Notes under the pieces: model-generated | Databases searched by the model: none | The model's input: only the letters and a program-made list of their open reading frames with translations | Told to the model about the DNA's origin: nothing | Origin: CAJXQU01 sp965223825 | GTDB lineage: Bacteria; Pseudomonadota; Gammaproteobacteria; CAJXQU01 | NCBI GenBank assembly: GCA_965223825.1 | Contig: OZ245018.1 | Coordinates: 2,728,001 to 2,792,000 of the forward strand | DNA: 64,000 bases | Reading direction: 5' to 3' | Shown here: one piece after another, positions 16,827 through 25,742 of the stretch | Position numbering within the stretch: position 1 is the stretch's first letter | Layout of the letters: each line of letters begins with the position of its first letter | Program-made: the position numbers and the translations under genes

Positions 16827-17088
16827 TGTTTCCGCTTATAGTTTAAAATACTCATTTGAGTGCGCACTTTTAACCTCAACGCACTCTTTTTGTGCGCCGC
16901 AACAAAATATTGTCACCCCCATCATCCTTTCGGTGCTAGAAATTATTAATTTATATCAATAGCTTATGTTCCATCACGTGCTTAGCATGATCGTGGTACG
17001 TAATATGCATCATTCAATGCGAAGCTCCTTGCGATGCATCGCAGGCTTAACGGATTAGTAATCAACTTCCTTACATGGAGGACACGTT
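16827..17088. other. Intergenic region upstream of the alpha/beta hydrolase
   Basis: The argG-hydrolase gap is 317 bases in all. Beyond the terminator it is AT-rich, with no coding frame. It contains a 14-bp perfect palindrome, TGCGATGCATCGCA (17030-17043), about 45 bases before the hydrolase ATG, which could be an operator. A GGAGG Shine-Dalgarno ends the region. Confidence 0.6.
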
Positions 17089-18228
17089 ATGGCCTGTTTG
17101 AACAAACTGACCAGTTTTATCCCTACAGTTCGCCTTTTTCGCCAACCTGTAGCAGCCACCCTCATGCTTCTTTTTGCATGCAACTCACTCAAAGCAGAAG
17201 AAGTTAACGTCGAGCTTGACCCACTCCTGGCGCAAAAAACAGGCAAACTGATCAACATCGGTTCTCACTCAATGCACCTTTTTTGTGTCGGAGAAGGTTT
17301 GCCTACGGTCGTGCTCGAAGCCGGACTCGGTGGCTTATCATTAGAATGGATCAAAGTCCAAGCAGAGCTTTCCACCCACACTCGAGTCTGCGCTTATGAT
17401 CGCTCGGGATATGGTTGGAGTGAAAAGTCCCCTCGCCAACGTACCAGTAGCAATATTGCAAACGAACTGCATCAACTTTTATCCATTGCACGAGTGCCTG
17501 GACCTTATGTGATGGTTGGCCATTCATTTGGTGGCTACACCGCACAAATGTTTAGCAGTCGTCATCACACCTCAACCGCTGGCATGGTGCTGATCGATGC
17601 GTCTCATTCAGAACAAGTTGAACGCTTCCGAGAAATTGGACTCAACACCGCGCCAGTTAAACGCGTAACTCATGTTCGATACAGTCCGCCACGTTTGCCT
17701 GAAAACTTACCTGTAGAAGCGCAAATGACCACATTCCAATTACTGGTCGAAGGCCATACGATGCCGACCATTGCGGCGGAATATATTGATTTTTATACCA
17801 GTGCTCAGCAGGTGGCAGCAGAATTACGCATTCCCAATGTCCCTGTTATGGTTCTTACACGCGGCATCGGCGGTTGGAAGAATAGCGAAAATGGCAAAAG
17901 TTATGAACAACTCTGGCAAACATTGCAATCCGAGCTAGCGCGTATGAGCCCCACATCAGCCCATCTCTGGGCCAGCAAAAGCGGTCATCATGTGCATCTC
18001 GATCAACCGTCATTAACGGTCAATGCGATCATGATGGTGGTGGAACGCGCGCGGCTGAATCACAACAATGAGATCAAACAGGTTGATCTGGTTAAACATC
18101 AGATCGATAAATTGAATTGGTTGGCGTTTACTGATGCCTCTTGGAAGCTCAACCAGATCCGTAAGCGCATGTTTGCTTGGCCAGTGGTCAACATCAATAA
18201 CAGCATGTATGCCTACGCGCAGCACTAA
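17089..18228 (+). CDS. Secreted alpha/beta hydrolase
   Basis: A 379-residue protein with a signal peptide (about 1-36, ending SLKAEE). The alpha/beta-hydrolase core has the oxyanion segment VLEAGLGG at 75-82, YDRSGYGWS at 103-111, the nucleophile elbow GHSFGG with Ser146, and a late GHHVHLDQP providing the catalytic His. The C-terminal extension of about 60 residues after the core is unusual and has no recognisable domain. Substrate unknown; a periplasmic esterase or lipase role is likely. GGAGG precedes the ATG by 9 bases. Confidence 0.88.
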   Translation: MACLNKLTSFIPTVRLFRQPVAATLMLLFACNSLKAEEVNVELDPLLAQKTGKLINIGSHSMHLFCVGEGLPTVVLEAGLGGLSLEWIKVQAELSTHTRVCAYDRSGYGWSEKSPRQRTSSNIANELHQLLSIARVPGPYVMVGHSFGGYTAQMFSSRHHTSTAGMVLIDASHSEQVERFREIGLNTAPVKRVTHVRYSPPRLPENLPVEAQMTTFQLLVEGHTMPTIAAEYIDFYTSAQQVAAELRIPNVPVMVLTRGIGGWKNSENGKSYEQLWQTLQSELARMSPTSAHLWASKSGHHVHLDQPSLTVNAIMMVVERARLNHNNEIKQVDLVKHQIDKLNWLAFTDASWKLNQIRKRMFAWPVVNINNSMYAYAQH

Positions 18229-18288
18229 ATTTTAGAAAAGGAGGATAAAAAAAGAATTACCTGAAAACAGGATCTAAAACTCGGCATC

Positions 18289-18330
18289 ACGGGCTGATCG
18301 ATGAGAAAGTGTGATCACCGATCAGCCCGT
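18289..18330. terminator. Bidirectional terminator between convergent genes
   Basis: A 12-bp perfect inverted repeat (ACGGGCTGATCG / CGATCAGCCCGT) encloses an 18-base loop that itself contains the palindrome GTGATCAC. It lies between the stop codons of the hydrolase (+) and the DoxX/HvfX gene (-). Confidence 0.6.
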
Positions 18331-18343
18331 TAGAAAATGAAAA

Positions 18344-18988
18344 TCAGTACGCAGCAACAGTGCGATCACGAAACTTCTTCGCGATCCAAAAATCCAGACT
18401 GAAGACCTTCCCCGCTCCAATAAAGAATAACGCGAGCAGCATAATGAAATACGTCACTGACCACTCAACACCGTTATTTAATGCGACGATACTTCCATGT
18501 TCGGTCAGCCACTCATAGTTGCCATGCTCTCTCAAAATTTCTTTTGCACGGCCCAGTCGTTCAAGCGCTGCCGGCGCATTGTCAGCTGGGAATGGACTCA
18601 ACAGATCGTGCACTGCTTGCCAACCATGCCCCGCATGAACCGTGAACGCAGCAACCAGCATGGTCACCATTAATGGTATACATATCCAACGCACAGCGAG
18701 TCCGAGAACCAATAAAATCGCGCCGAAATATTCCGCACCCCAAGCAAGGTAGGCCATGACTTCTGGAAAAGGTAAGCCTAAACCCCACTCTTTATTTCCA
18801 AACCAGTCGATTACCGATTGTAGCGAGGAGTCTTGGTTAAATGGATTCCACTTATTATTTGCAGCAGCCCAAAAAACCGGCGCGAGATACAGTCGTAACG
18901 CTAATGGACCAAGAAAGTCGATACCTCTGATTGAATCAAGAATATCTTGCAAGCGGTTTGCGAACCGGACAATGGGATTTGCTAACAT
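18344..18988 (-). CDS. hvfX: DoxX-family membrane protein, HvfX type (RiPP-associated)
   Basis: A 214-residue DoxX-like protein with about four to five membrane helices. It shows LALRLYLAPVFWAAANNKWN, WFGNKEWGLGLPFPEVMAYL, VRWICIPLMVTMLVAAFTVH and a C-terminal SVTYFIMLLALFFIGAGK. A soluble insertion (about 130-175, with REHGNYEWLTEHGS) is typical of the HvfX subgroup associated with copper-linked HvfABC RiPP clusters. AAGGAGTT precedes the ATG by 7 bases. The cluster itself starts about 6 kb away (24978-27501), so the connection is inferred. It could also be an ordinary DoxX protein. Confidence 0.75.
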   Translation of the reverse strand: MLANPIVRFANRLQDILDSIRGIDFLGPLALRLYLAPVFWAAANNKWNPFNQDSSLQSVIDWFGNKEWGLGLPFPEVMAYLAWGAEYFGAILLVLGLAVRWICIPLMVTMLVAAFTVHAGHGWQAVHDLLSPFPADNAPAALERLGRAKEILREHGNYEWLTEHGSIVALNNGVEWSVTYFIMLLALFFIGAGKVFSLDFWIAKKFRDRTVAAY

Positions 18989-19080
18989 GATGAACTCCTT
19001 ACCTGTTGTTGTTTTTATTTGAGAGGCAAATCAAATGCGCACTCATACACAAGTTTCTATGGACTCATAAAAGCAATGTT

Positions 19081-19113
19081 GGTTGCATTGAGATAGCTTC
19101 CCTCAATGCAACC
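19081..19113 (-). terminator. Hairpin after the aldehyde dehydrogenase gene
   Basis: A 12-bp perfect inverted repeat (GGTTGCATTGAG / CTCAATGCAACC) with a 9-base loop lies 13 bases past the stop codon of the minus-strand gene at 19127. There is no T run, but it is well placed to end that transcript. Confidence 0.6.
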
Positions 19114-19126
19114 CGAATTGGATTGG

Positions 19127-20569
19127 TTATGTGATCGCCGGTGAGCGTAGCACCATCATTTTATTGACCTGCATATCGTGGATCGTATGCGGAATCCCTC
19201 CCACCCCCAGACCGGATTGTTTAAGTCCGGCAAACGGCATCCAGTCAACACGAAATGCCGTATGATCATTCACCATTACAGCCGAGGCATTCAAACCCGA
19301 ATACGCCTGAAAAGCATGATCAATATTCTTTGTAAAAACTGATGCTTGAAATGAAAATGGCACATTGTTAGCGCGACTGATCGCATCATCCATATCGTCG
19401 TAACTGTAAATACACACGACAGGACCGAATATTTCCGAAGTAGACACACGTGCATCTTCAGCGGGATTTAATAATACGGTGGGGGCATAACATGTATCAG
19501 AAATCTTCTCGCCACCGCATAAAATTCTTGCGCCAGCCGCAACCGCTTCACCCACCCATTCATGAACACGCTCAACTTCTGCCGGTCTGATCAATGGACC
19601 AATATCGGTTTCTGCTAACACCGGATCGCCCACTGTGATCTGCCGCGCCTGTTCAACTAACTGATCCGCAACATCATTCACAATCGAGCTGTGCGCATAC
19701 ACCCGCTGCACTGATACACAGACTTGCCCGGCATGATAGAAACCGCCTTTTGCCAGCAGATTAATCGTATCGCTCAAGTCTGCATCTTCCGCGACGATCA
19801 CGGGTGCTGCACCGCCATGCTCAAGTGCGCAACGTGTTCCCGGAGCGAGTTTTGATCGCAACATCCAACCAACTTTTGCACTACCGATAAAGGTAAAAAA
19901 CGCAACGCGTGAATCCGTCACAAGCTGTGAAGCAACCTCAAGATTTGAGACAGTTAAGGACTGACACCACGCTTCTGGTAAACCGGCTTCACGTAAGATC
20001 GACACAAAGCGAAAACAAGACAGTGGCGTATCTTCCGCAGGCTTCACGATCACAGGACAACCTGTCGCGATAGCCGGCGCCACTTGATGGACGATCAAAT
20101 TTAACGGGTGGTTAAACGCACTTACAGCAACCACCACGCCGATCGGCTCTGGACGTGTGAAGGCTGTACGCCCGGCTGACGAAGCGCTAATCCCCATCGG
20201 GATTACTTCGCCGCCGTCGGCTCGCATGACTTCAATACAAATCTTCATGCCGTCAATCGCGCGGGTAACCTCTACTTCAGAATCTTTCAGTGGTTTACCG
20301 CCTTCGCGCGCCGCTTCTTTAGCTAGCAGATCGAAACGCGATTCCATGATCGCAGCAGCACGTTCTAAAATGGCTAAACGTTCGGGTAACGGCAACCACC
20401 CTGCACGATTTTGGTAACAATTTTGTGCGGTGGTTAATGCCAGTTCAACGGCGGCAGAATCTGCAGTATCGACAGTCGCGATCACAGAGAGATCAAAAGG
20501 TGCTTTAACCTCAAGTATGCCATCGGAGGATGTTGCACCTGCAACCATTAAGGGGAAGTGTTCAGTCAT
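19127..20569 (-). CDS. NAD(P)-dependent aldehyde dehydrogenase
   Basis: A 480-residue ALDH. The family motifs are present: VVAVSAFNHPLNLIVHQVAP, VIVKPAEDTP, FFTFIGSAKVGW, the general base Glu in CALEHGGAAPVIV, and the nucleophile Cys in AGQVCVSVQRV. The QVCVSVQR sequence and lack of other subfamily marks resemble glyceraldehyde-3-phosphate/lactaldehyde-type ALDHs. The substrate cannot be fixed. The ATG at 20569 is preferred because GAGGA lies just upstream; an in-frame start 15 bases earlier would overlap it. The DoxX/HvfX gene follows after 138 bases. Confidence 0.92.
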   Translation of the reverse strand: MTEHFPLMVAGATSSDGILEVKAPFDLSVIATVDTADSAAVELALTTAQNCYQNRAGWLPLPERLAILERAAAIMESRFDLLAKEAAREGGKPLKDSEVEVTRAIDGMKICIEVMRADGGEVIPMGISASSAGRTAFTRPEPIGVVVAVSAFNHPLNLIVHQVAPAIATGCPVIVKPAEDTPLSCFRFVSILREAGLPEAWCQSLTVSNLEVASQLVTDSRVAFFTFIGSAKVGWMLRSKLAPGTRCALEHGGAAPVIVAEDADLSDTINLLAKGGFYHAGQVCVSVQRVYAHSSIVNDVADQLVEQARQITVGDPVLAETDIGPLIRPAEVERVHEWVGEAVAAGARILCGGEKISDTCYAPTVLLNPAEDARVSTSEIFGPVVCIYSYDDMDDAISRANNVPFSFQASVFTKNIDHAFQAYSGLNASAVMVNDHTAFRVDWMPFAGLKQSGLGVGGIPHTIHDMQVNKMMVLRSPAIT

Positions 20570-20815
20570 GGGGTTCCTCATCAAGCAAAAAATGAAAAAA
20601 ATTAGCCAAGATATTGTTTAATAGGATAGATCATCTGATTTATTTTTACACGACCCAACCTGGCCTGTCATGAGCTTGACATAGAGCCTATGATATTTGC
20701 CCAAGTGACAGAAAACCTACTGATTTTATTAACAAAAAGTGCTCGCTTTTTAGATCGAAAGTGATCTATCCTTCTAGCCGTTTTTATTTGTGTGACCTAA
20801 GGGCGGGGATAATTT

Positions 20816-21535
20816 ATGAAAAATGAATTGGACGCTGGTATCTATACTTGGCTTGTTAACACAATCACCATTATCTTCTTTCTTTTCGTTTTAATACCGA
20901 TCATTTTGGTTGGTGCCCTAAAGTGGCTAAACCCGCCGATCAGTGCTTTCATGTTGGGATATGAAATGTCTGATCAAAATTCTGCCTTACAATTCGATTG
21001 GCGCGATCTGAGTGAAGTGTCTCGGAACATGCCCGCCGCTGCGATCGCAGCAGAAGATCAACGCTTCATGGAACATTACGGTTTCGACTTTGATCAAATA
21101 CGCCAAGCTTGGATCGATTATAAAGACGGCTCATCATCATTACGTGGTGCCAGCACCATTACACAGCAGACAGCTAAAAATTTATTCCTCTGGTCGGATC
21201 AAGGTTTTTTTCGAAAAGGACTAGAAGCGTGGATTACCGTTTTGATGGAAGTCACGCTCAGCAAAGAGCGCATTCTGGAATTGTATTTGAACGTCGCTGA
21301 ATTTGCGCCCGGCGTGTATGGCGTAGAAGCCGCCAGCAGGAAGTTCTTTTTCAAACCCGCTTCTGATCTCACCGCAAAACAATCCGCCCTTCTCGCCGCC
21401 GTTTTACCCAATCCAAAGAACTATCGCGTCAACGAACCATCTGTCTACATTCAACAACGTCAGCGCTGGATCCTGCAGCAAATGCGCGTTTTAAATCGGT
21501 CATCTTCTCTAACGCACGTTGCGGCGAACTTCTAA
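20816..21535 (+). CDS. mtgA: Monofunctional peptidoglycan glycosyltransferase
   Basis: A 239-residue GT51 enzyme with one N-terminal membrane anchor (about 13-35). The catalytic motifs are in order: AAEDQRFMEHYGFD (catalytic Glu), RGASTITQQTAKNLFL, the KERILELYLNVAEFAPGVYG segment and SALLAAVLPNPKNY. There is no transpeptidase domain, so it polymerises lipid II only. GGGG lies upstream of the ATG. It converges with the ATP-grasp gene after about 100 bases. Confidence 0.95.
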   Translation: MKNELDAGIYTWLVNTITIIFFLFVLIPIILVGALKWLNPPISAFMLGYEMSDQNSALQFDWRDLSEVSRNMPAAAIAAEDQRFMEHYGFDFDQIRQAWIDYKDGSSSLRGASTITQQTAKNLFLWSDQGFFRKGLEAWITVLMEVTLSKERILELYLNVAEFAPGVYGVEAASRKFFFKPASDLTAKQSALLAAVLPNPKNYRVNEPSVYIQQRQRWILQQMRVLNRSSSLTHVAANF

Positions 21536-21633
21536 CCTAACGATAGTTTAAAAGCTGATGTCGTTTACGATGATTTAGCTGGCTTTGCCGTTGAATTCGG
21601 ACAGACAATCACAAGTCTCTTCTTATAACTTTT

Positions 21634-22584
21634 CTAAACGAGTGCTTTTGCTAACGCCACCCGTTCATCAATACTGGTTGGAATGGTTTTCATATTTTCG
21701 ATTTGTAATAAGCGTTTGTGTAATCCCATACGATTCGCGATCTGAATACTTAGACCGGGACGGGCATTCATTTCCAACATGAGTGGGCCGTGTTGCCTAT
21801 CCAACACAATATCCACTCCGATATAACCTAAGCCGACAATATCGTAGCAACGTGCGGTAAGACGCAAAATTTCGTCCCAGTCAGGAATTTCTAAATCAAC
21901 CACTGGCGCACCCGTGTCTGGGTGCAAAGACACAACTTGCTCATGCCAGACACCAGAAAAGGTTTTACCTGTCTTCAGATCAATACCCACACCGATCGCC
22001 CCTTGGTGCAAGTTCGCTTTACCGTCAGAAGATCGTGTCGGTAAACGAATCATTGCCATGACTGGAATGCCCTTAAAAATGATCGTACGAATATCCGGCA
22101 CGCCTTGATAACTCACGTCAGCAAAGATCGGATCAAAATCCACTCGCTGCTCAACTAATGCGGTATCCGGTAAACCACCGAGGCTGTACATACCACTAAG
22201 CACATTGGAAAGATGGTGGCGAAATTCTTGCTCAGACATGATCACACCGCTGGCTTTACGATAGCCGCCACGTGATCGGCCCGTGATCACCAAAATTCCT
22301 TCACCACCGCTGCCGTGTGCTGGTTTCACCACAAAGTCGTTATACTTTTCCAGACGTTCGGAAACACTGCTGATCTGTTTTTCGATCTCAACCACCGCAT
22401 ACAAACTCGGCACCGCAACGCCGGCATCTTCTGCCAGTTTTTTTGTTTGCAGTTTATCGTCCACAAGCGGGTAAAGACGGCGTGGATTATAACGACTGAT
22501 GTAATCACCGTTGCGCTGGTTCATGCCCAGAATGCCCAGTGATCGCAAATACTTCCATGGGAATAACTTTTGTCTTAAAGACAT
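21634..22584 (-). CDS. RimK-like ATP-grasp ligase (alpha-L-glutamate ligase-related)
   Basis: A 316-residue ATP-grasp enzyme. MNQRNGDYISRYNPRRLYPLVDDK is characteristic of this RimK-related family. The nucleotide loop KPAHGSGGEGILV spans 87-99 and the metal/phosphate segment LEMNARPGLSIQIAN lies near 272-286. Such ligases add amino acids to acid groups of small molecules or proteins. Its start codon lies 2 bases after the stop of the 7TM gene, with the Shine-Dalgarno inside that gene's end, so translation is coupled. It forms an operon with the protease and the inactive-transglutaminase gene. Confidence 0.88.
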   Translation of the reverse strand: MSLRQKLFPWKYLRSLGILGMNQRNGDYISRYNPRRLYPLVDDKLQTKKLAEDAGVAVPSLYAVVEIEKQISSVSERLEKYNDFVVKPAHGSGGEGILVITGRSRGGYRKASGVIMSEQEFRHHLSNVLSGMYSLGGLPDTALVEQRVDFDPIFADVSYQGVPDIRTIIFKGIPVMAMIRLPTRSSDGKANLHQGAIGVGIDLKTGKTFSGVWHEQVVSLHPDTGAPVVDLEIPDWDEILRLTARCYDIVGLGYIGVDIVLDRQHGPLMLEMNARPGLSIQIANRMGLHKRLLQIENMKTIPTSIDERVALAKALV

Positions 22585-22586
22585 AA

Positions 22587-24143
22587 TTACGCCTCAGGTC
22601 CTTTCAGTGCGGATCGGAAACGCCACAATTCGGTTAATCGATAACCGGTATAACGTCCTAGCAACAAGGTGATCGCAAGTAAAATCAACAAGGTTTCTGG
22701 GAATACAAACGTCAGGTGATTTAGCGGTGGGTAACTCATGACGAGAAAACCTAACGCAGCAACCACGAGCGATCCAATACCTTGCTGCAAGGCCTCCCCT
22801 GCACCATGTTCCTCCCAGACCAGCGACATTCGTTCAATGGTCATGGCCAAAATCACCATCGGGAACAAGGCGATCGACAAACCACGATCAAAACCTAATT
22901 TATGACTGAAGATACTTAACATCGTCATGAGTATGATAACGATGATCAATACCGAGGCGAGCCTCGGTACAAGGAGCAACTGTAGGTACTCCAAGTAGAA
23001 ACGGATGGTCAAACCAAGTGCGACAATCAGAGTAAAGAGCACCACCCCCCAGAGCAGCTCCGTTTCACGGAAAGCCATCGCGATCAGGATCGGCATAAAC
23101 GTACCAAAGGTTTTAATCCCGATCACATTCCGTAAGAAAACGATCAAGAAGGCACCAAGCGGTACCATTAGTAGAATACGGTAGACGTTCTGCGTTTGGA
23201 TCGGCAAGCTAAAAAGCGAAAACTCCATCACCCGCGAATCCATTTTCCGCGCGCGTTGTTCAGCTATCTGAAGTGGTTCTTGCGTATGTCGACTAATCGA
23301 GAAATCCAGTTGTGATTTTTGCCCGCCTTCAACGGAATAAACGGGTTTGTCCCCCACTTTCCAAACCAACACATCGTTCGGCAAGCCTTCTTCGGCCGTA
23401 TCAGGATTGAAACTGATCCACTCATCCCCATTGTGTACTTGCAACCAAGGCACTAACTGACCATGACGAATACCATCACGTAGCAATAACACATGCGCCG
23501 ATCGCGTTGGTATACGCGCACCAGCCAGAATCAACTGGATCAAACGCAGTCGACTCTTCGCTGTTTTGGCTTCGCTAAGTAGTAGCTCAACATTTTTACT
23601 CGGAGATTTACTATTGATATGTAATAACAGCTCCCGTGAGAATGTCTCAACATCAGCCGACTTTGCCCGGACGTCATCCAAAATCGCGCTGACCGCTGTT
23701 TCAATTATTTCAGGGTACTCAGGAACTTCAGGAAAAGCCGGCACTTTGGGTTTCTTCGACTTACCACTCGTAACCGGTTCGTCATCGCTCGATTCATCCC
23801 GCGCCAGCTGCAAGTGATAATACAAAACCTGTTCGCCTTTGATCTTGCGCACCGCCCACTCGGCAACCCGTCCGTCTTTTTTATCTTGAATCGATAAACC
23901 GTATTTACCGGAAACAAAATTCTCGTCAGCGATCACATACCCCGGTGGTTGATCAGGCAAACTTAATTCAGCTTTAACAGGGCCGCGCTTGGTGTCAAAG
24001 CTGAGGCTGGCTTCAACACTCCACACTTCGATTTCTTCTGAGGGAATCAGCGGTAAACCTAACCGCGTGACTTTGTAATACATCAATGAAAGTGCGGCGA
24101 CGACTAAAGCCAGCGCTAACAGTCGGACATGTAGGTTTCTCAA
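22587..24143 (-). CDS. Inactive transglutaminase fused to seven transmembrane helices
   Basis: A 518-residue protein: an N-terminal membrane anchor (about 7-25), a periplasmic beta-rich domain (about 30-120), an acidic linker with SDDEPVTSGKSKKPK, a transglutaminase-like domain (about 150-280; no complete Cys-His-Asp triad is evident) and a C-terminal block of six or seven membrane helices (about 325-500). This matches the inactive-transglutaminase/7TM (UUP1) family that travels with RimK-like ligases and COG4067 proteases. The start codon is TTG (24143), with AAGGGG 6 bases before it. Function unknown; a sensor or scaffold role is proposed. Confidence 0.85.
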   Translation of the reverse strand: MRNLHVRLLALALVVAALSLMYYKVTRLGLPLIPSEEIEVWSVEASLSFDTKRGPVKAELSLPDQPPGYVIADENFVSGKYGLSIQDKKDGRVAEWAVRKIKGEQVLYYHLQLARDESSDDEPVTSGKSKKPKVPAFPEVPEYPEIIETAVSAILDDVRAKSADVETFSRELLLHINSKSPSKNVELLLSEAKTAKSRLRLIQLILAGARIPTRSAHVLLLRDGIRHGQLVPWLQVHNGDEWISFNPDTAEEGLPNDVLVWKVGDKPVYSVEGGQKSQLDFSISRHTQEPLQIAEQRARKMDSRVMEFSLFSLPIQTQNVYRILLMVPLGAFLIVFLRNVIGIKTFGTFMPILIAMAFRETELLWGVVLFTLIVALGLTIRFYLEYLQLLLVPRLASVLIIVIILMTMLSIFSHKLGFDRGLSIALFPMVILAMTIERMSLVWEEHGAGEALQQGIGSLVVAALGFLVMSYPPLNHLTFVFPETLLILLAITLLLGRYTGYRLTELWRFRSALKGPEA

Positions 24144-24181
24144 TTTTTATCCCCTTGCAGCAGAATTATCTTGCTGACGTG

Positions 24182-24769
24182 TTATTTTTCATCTGCATGA
24201 TCTGCTTTGGCTTGCTTCTTAGCAAGTGATTTACACGCTTTCAGACTCGATGTCAGTGTGTAAGTCGTAGATGGATCGATCAGAATATTTTGTTTTAAAA
24301 GTCGTCGTCCGAGTAACACCGGGTAATTAAACTTACTCCGGTCAACTAGGCTGAATTGGGTTCTATAAACCCGTGAGTCGAGACAAAACGTCAACTCCAC
24401 AACCGGCCTTTCCTGCGCTTTGCTGAAGTGGCGTTTAATCTTAACTTCACGCATAACAGGCAACTCAAGCGAAACTGTTTTCTCATCATCTTTTTTTAAA
24501 GAGCCGGTTTTAAACTGCACCCACTCTTCGCCATTTTTTTCGATACGTTTAATGTCGAATGCATGAAGTGATGATGTCTTCGCGCCGGAGTCTAGTTTAG
24601 CACGCATTGAAAGGCCTTTATCGGTCGGCAATAAAACAACATTTTCCAACCACCCCGCGATCACGGGCTGCTGCTCTTTCGTTTTTTTATCTTCTTGCTC
24701 AGCTGCAAAAAGGCCCGAACTAACAAACAAACACATCGACAAACACAACGTGAATTTAATTTTTCTCAT
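24182..24769 (-). CDS. Secreted retropepsin-like aspartic protease (COG4067, 'ATP-dependent zinc protease' family)
   Basis: A 195-residue protein with an N-terminal signal peptide (about 1-22, ending LFAAEQ). The core has AKLDSGAKTSSLHAFDI, whose DSGAKTS corresponds to the catalytic DTGA-like motif of single-domain retropepsins, then FNYPVLLGRRLLKQNILID. Although annotated in databases as zinc proteases, the fold is aspartic-protease-like. It is first in the operon with the UUP1-like and ATP-grasp genes. The likely location is the periplasm; the substrate is unknown. No clear Shine-Dalgarno. Confidence 0.82.
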   Translation of the reverse strand: MRKIKFTLCLSMCLFVSSGLFAAEQEDKKTKEQQPVIAGWLENVVLLPTDKGLSMRAKLDSGAKTSSLHAFDIKRIEKNGEEWVQFKTGSLKKDDEKTVSLELPVMREVKIKRHFSKAQERPVVELTFCLDSRVYRTQFSLVDRSKFNYPVLLGRRLLKQNILIDPSTTYTLTSSLKACKSLAKKQAKADHADEK

Positions 24770-24977
24770 AAAATTTAATTGATATTTAAAGTGATAAAAT
24801 TTGAAATGAAATTTTTATAGTTATATCGCTGTAACATCCTTTAAAAGGACAATTTAAGTTGGCGAATTTTAACCAAAAGTATCCGTGCTGCCTACGCTTA
24901 TTTACTGATAAATGAATGATTTGCGATAGACTAAACGAAATTAGAAATGCGCTGGAACCTTTTCCGACAGAATCGTC

Positions 24978-25742
24978 CTACAACGGTTTGACACCAAGAA
25001 CAATATCGCGATCGCGCATCTGTTTTAATACATCCATACCGCCCTGAATTACCACATCCGGATCCGGGTGTTGCAAATCCTGAGCAATGCTTTTTAGGTG
25101 ATCGAGTGTACGTAGATCTAACCCTTGCGTGAGTAAATCAAGCAAGCGGGCGGTGACCATATTTAATTCCATAAAACCCACTTTATCCGCCCGATCACGA
25201 TAAACAACCAAATACGTCGGCTGGTTATCGGACGCATCAGGTAAGAAATCTGGACCAATTTTATGCACTGGAAATTGATAGGCTAACAATCGAATAATGG
25301 GATTTATGATCGGCACGCCCGTTAATAAGTCCCCGCTGAAATCAATCCCCTCGGAAGGGATTTCGCGTGTATCAATACTGACCACGGATTCCATCCATTC
25401 ATAATGAGCAAGTTCAGATAAAAATATCGGATCGTCTGTGCTTTCACGTTCGTCTTCAAGAAAGCGCAAAAACTCGCCCGGTAGTTTTGGAAAATAAGGA
25501 GTGGTTGCTTTGTGGTTTGAAAAATAATCACGGATCAAACACTGCCAATGATCATCCGCCAGTAGTTCACGAATCACCGGGAAGTTATTTGCCATAAAAC
25601 TTTCGACATTATTAAACAATAAGTCGCGATATATCTGCATACGCCGATCTTCAATGTTTTCGGGTGCAGCACTGTTTTCCGGATCACGACAATGACGGGT
25701 AAATTCGTATTGTTTTTGAATAAAATCAGGCGTGTTGGACAT
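24978..25742 (-). CDS. hvfC: HvfC-type RiPP maturation protein (DUF2063)
   Basis: A 254-residue protein of the DUF2063/HvfC family, the usual partner of DUF692 peptide-modifying oxygenases. It has an N-terminal DNA-binding-domain-like region (RRMQIYRDLLFNNVESFMANNFP, typical start of DUF2063) and a C-terminal domain ending in DRDIVLGVKPL. The partner is thought to bind the precursor leader and present it to the iron enzyme. The ATG at 25742 overlaps the end of hvfB by 17 bases, so translation is coupled. Confidence 0.9.
   Translation of the reverse strand: MSNTPDFIQKQYEFTRHCRDPENSAAPENIEDRRMQIYRDLLFNNVESFMANNFPVIRELLADDHWQCLIRDYFSNHKATTPYFPKLPGEFLRFLEDERESTDDPIFLSELAHYEWMESVVSIDTREIPSEGIDFSGDLLTGVPIINPIIRLLAYQFPVHKIGPDFLPDASDNQPTYLVVYRDRADKVGFMELNMVTARLLDLLTQGLDLRTLDHLKSIAQDLQHPDPDVVIQGGMDVLKQMRDRDIVLGVKPL

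Noticed and set aside
20672..20710. TTGACA with TATGAT upstream of mtgA as a promoter
   Set aside because: The two boxes are only 7 bases apart, far from the 16-18 needed.
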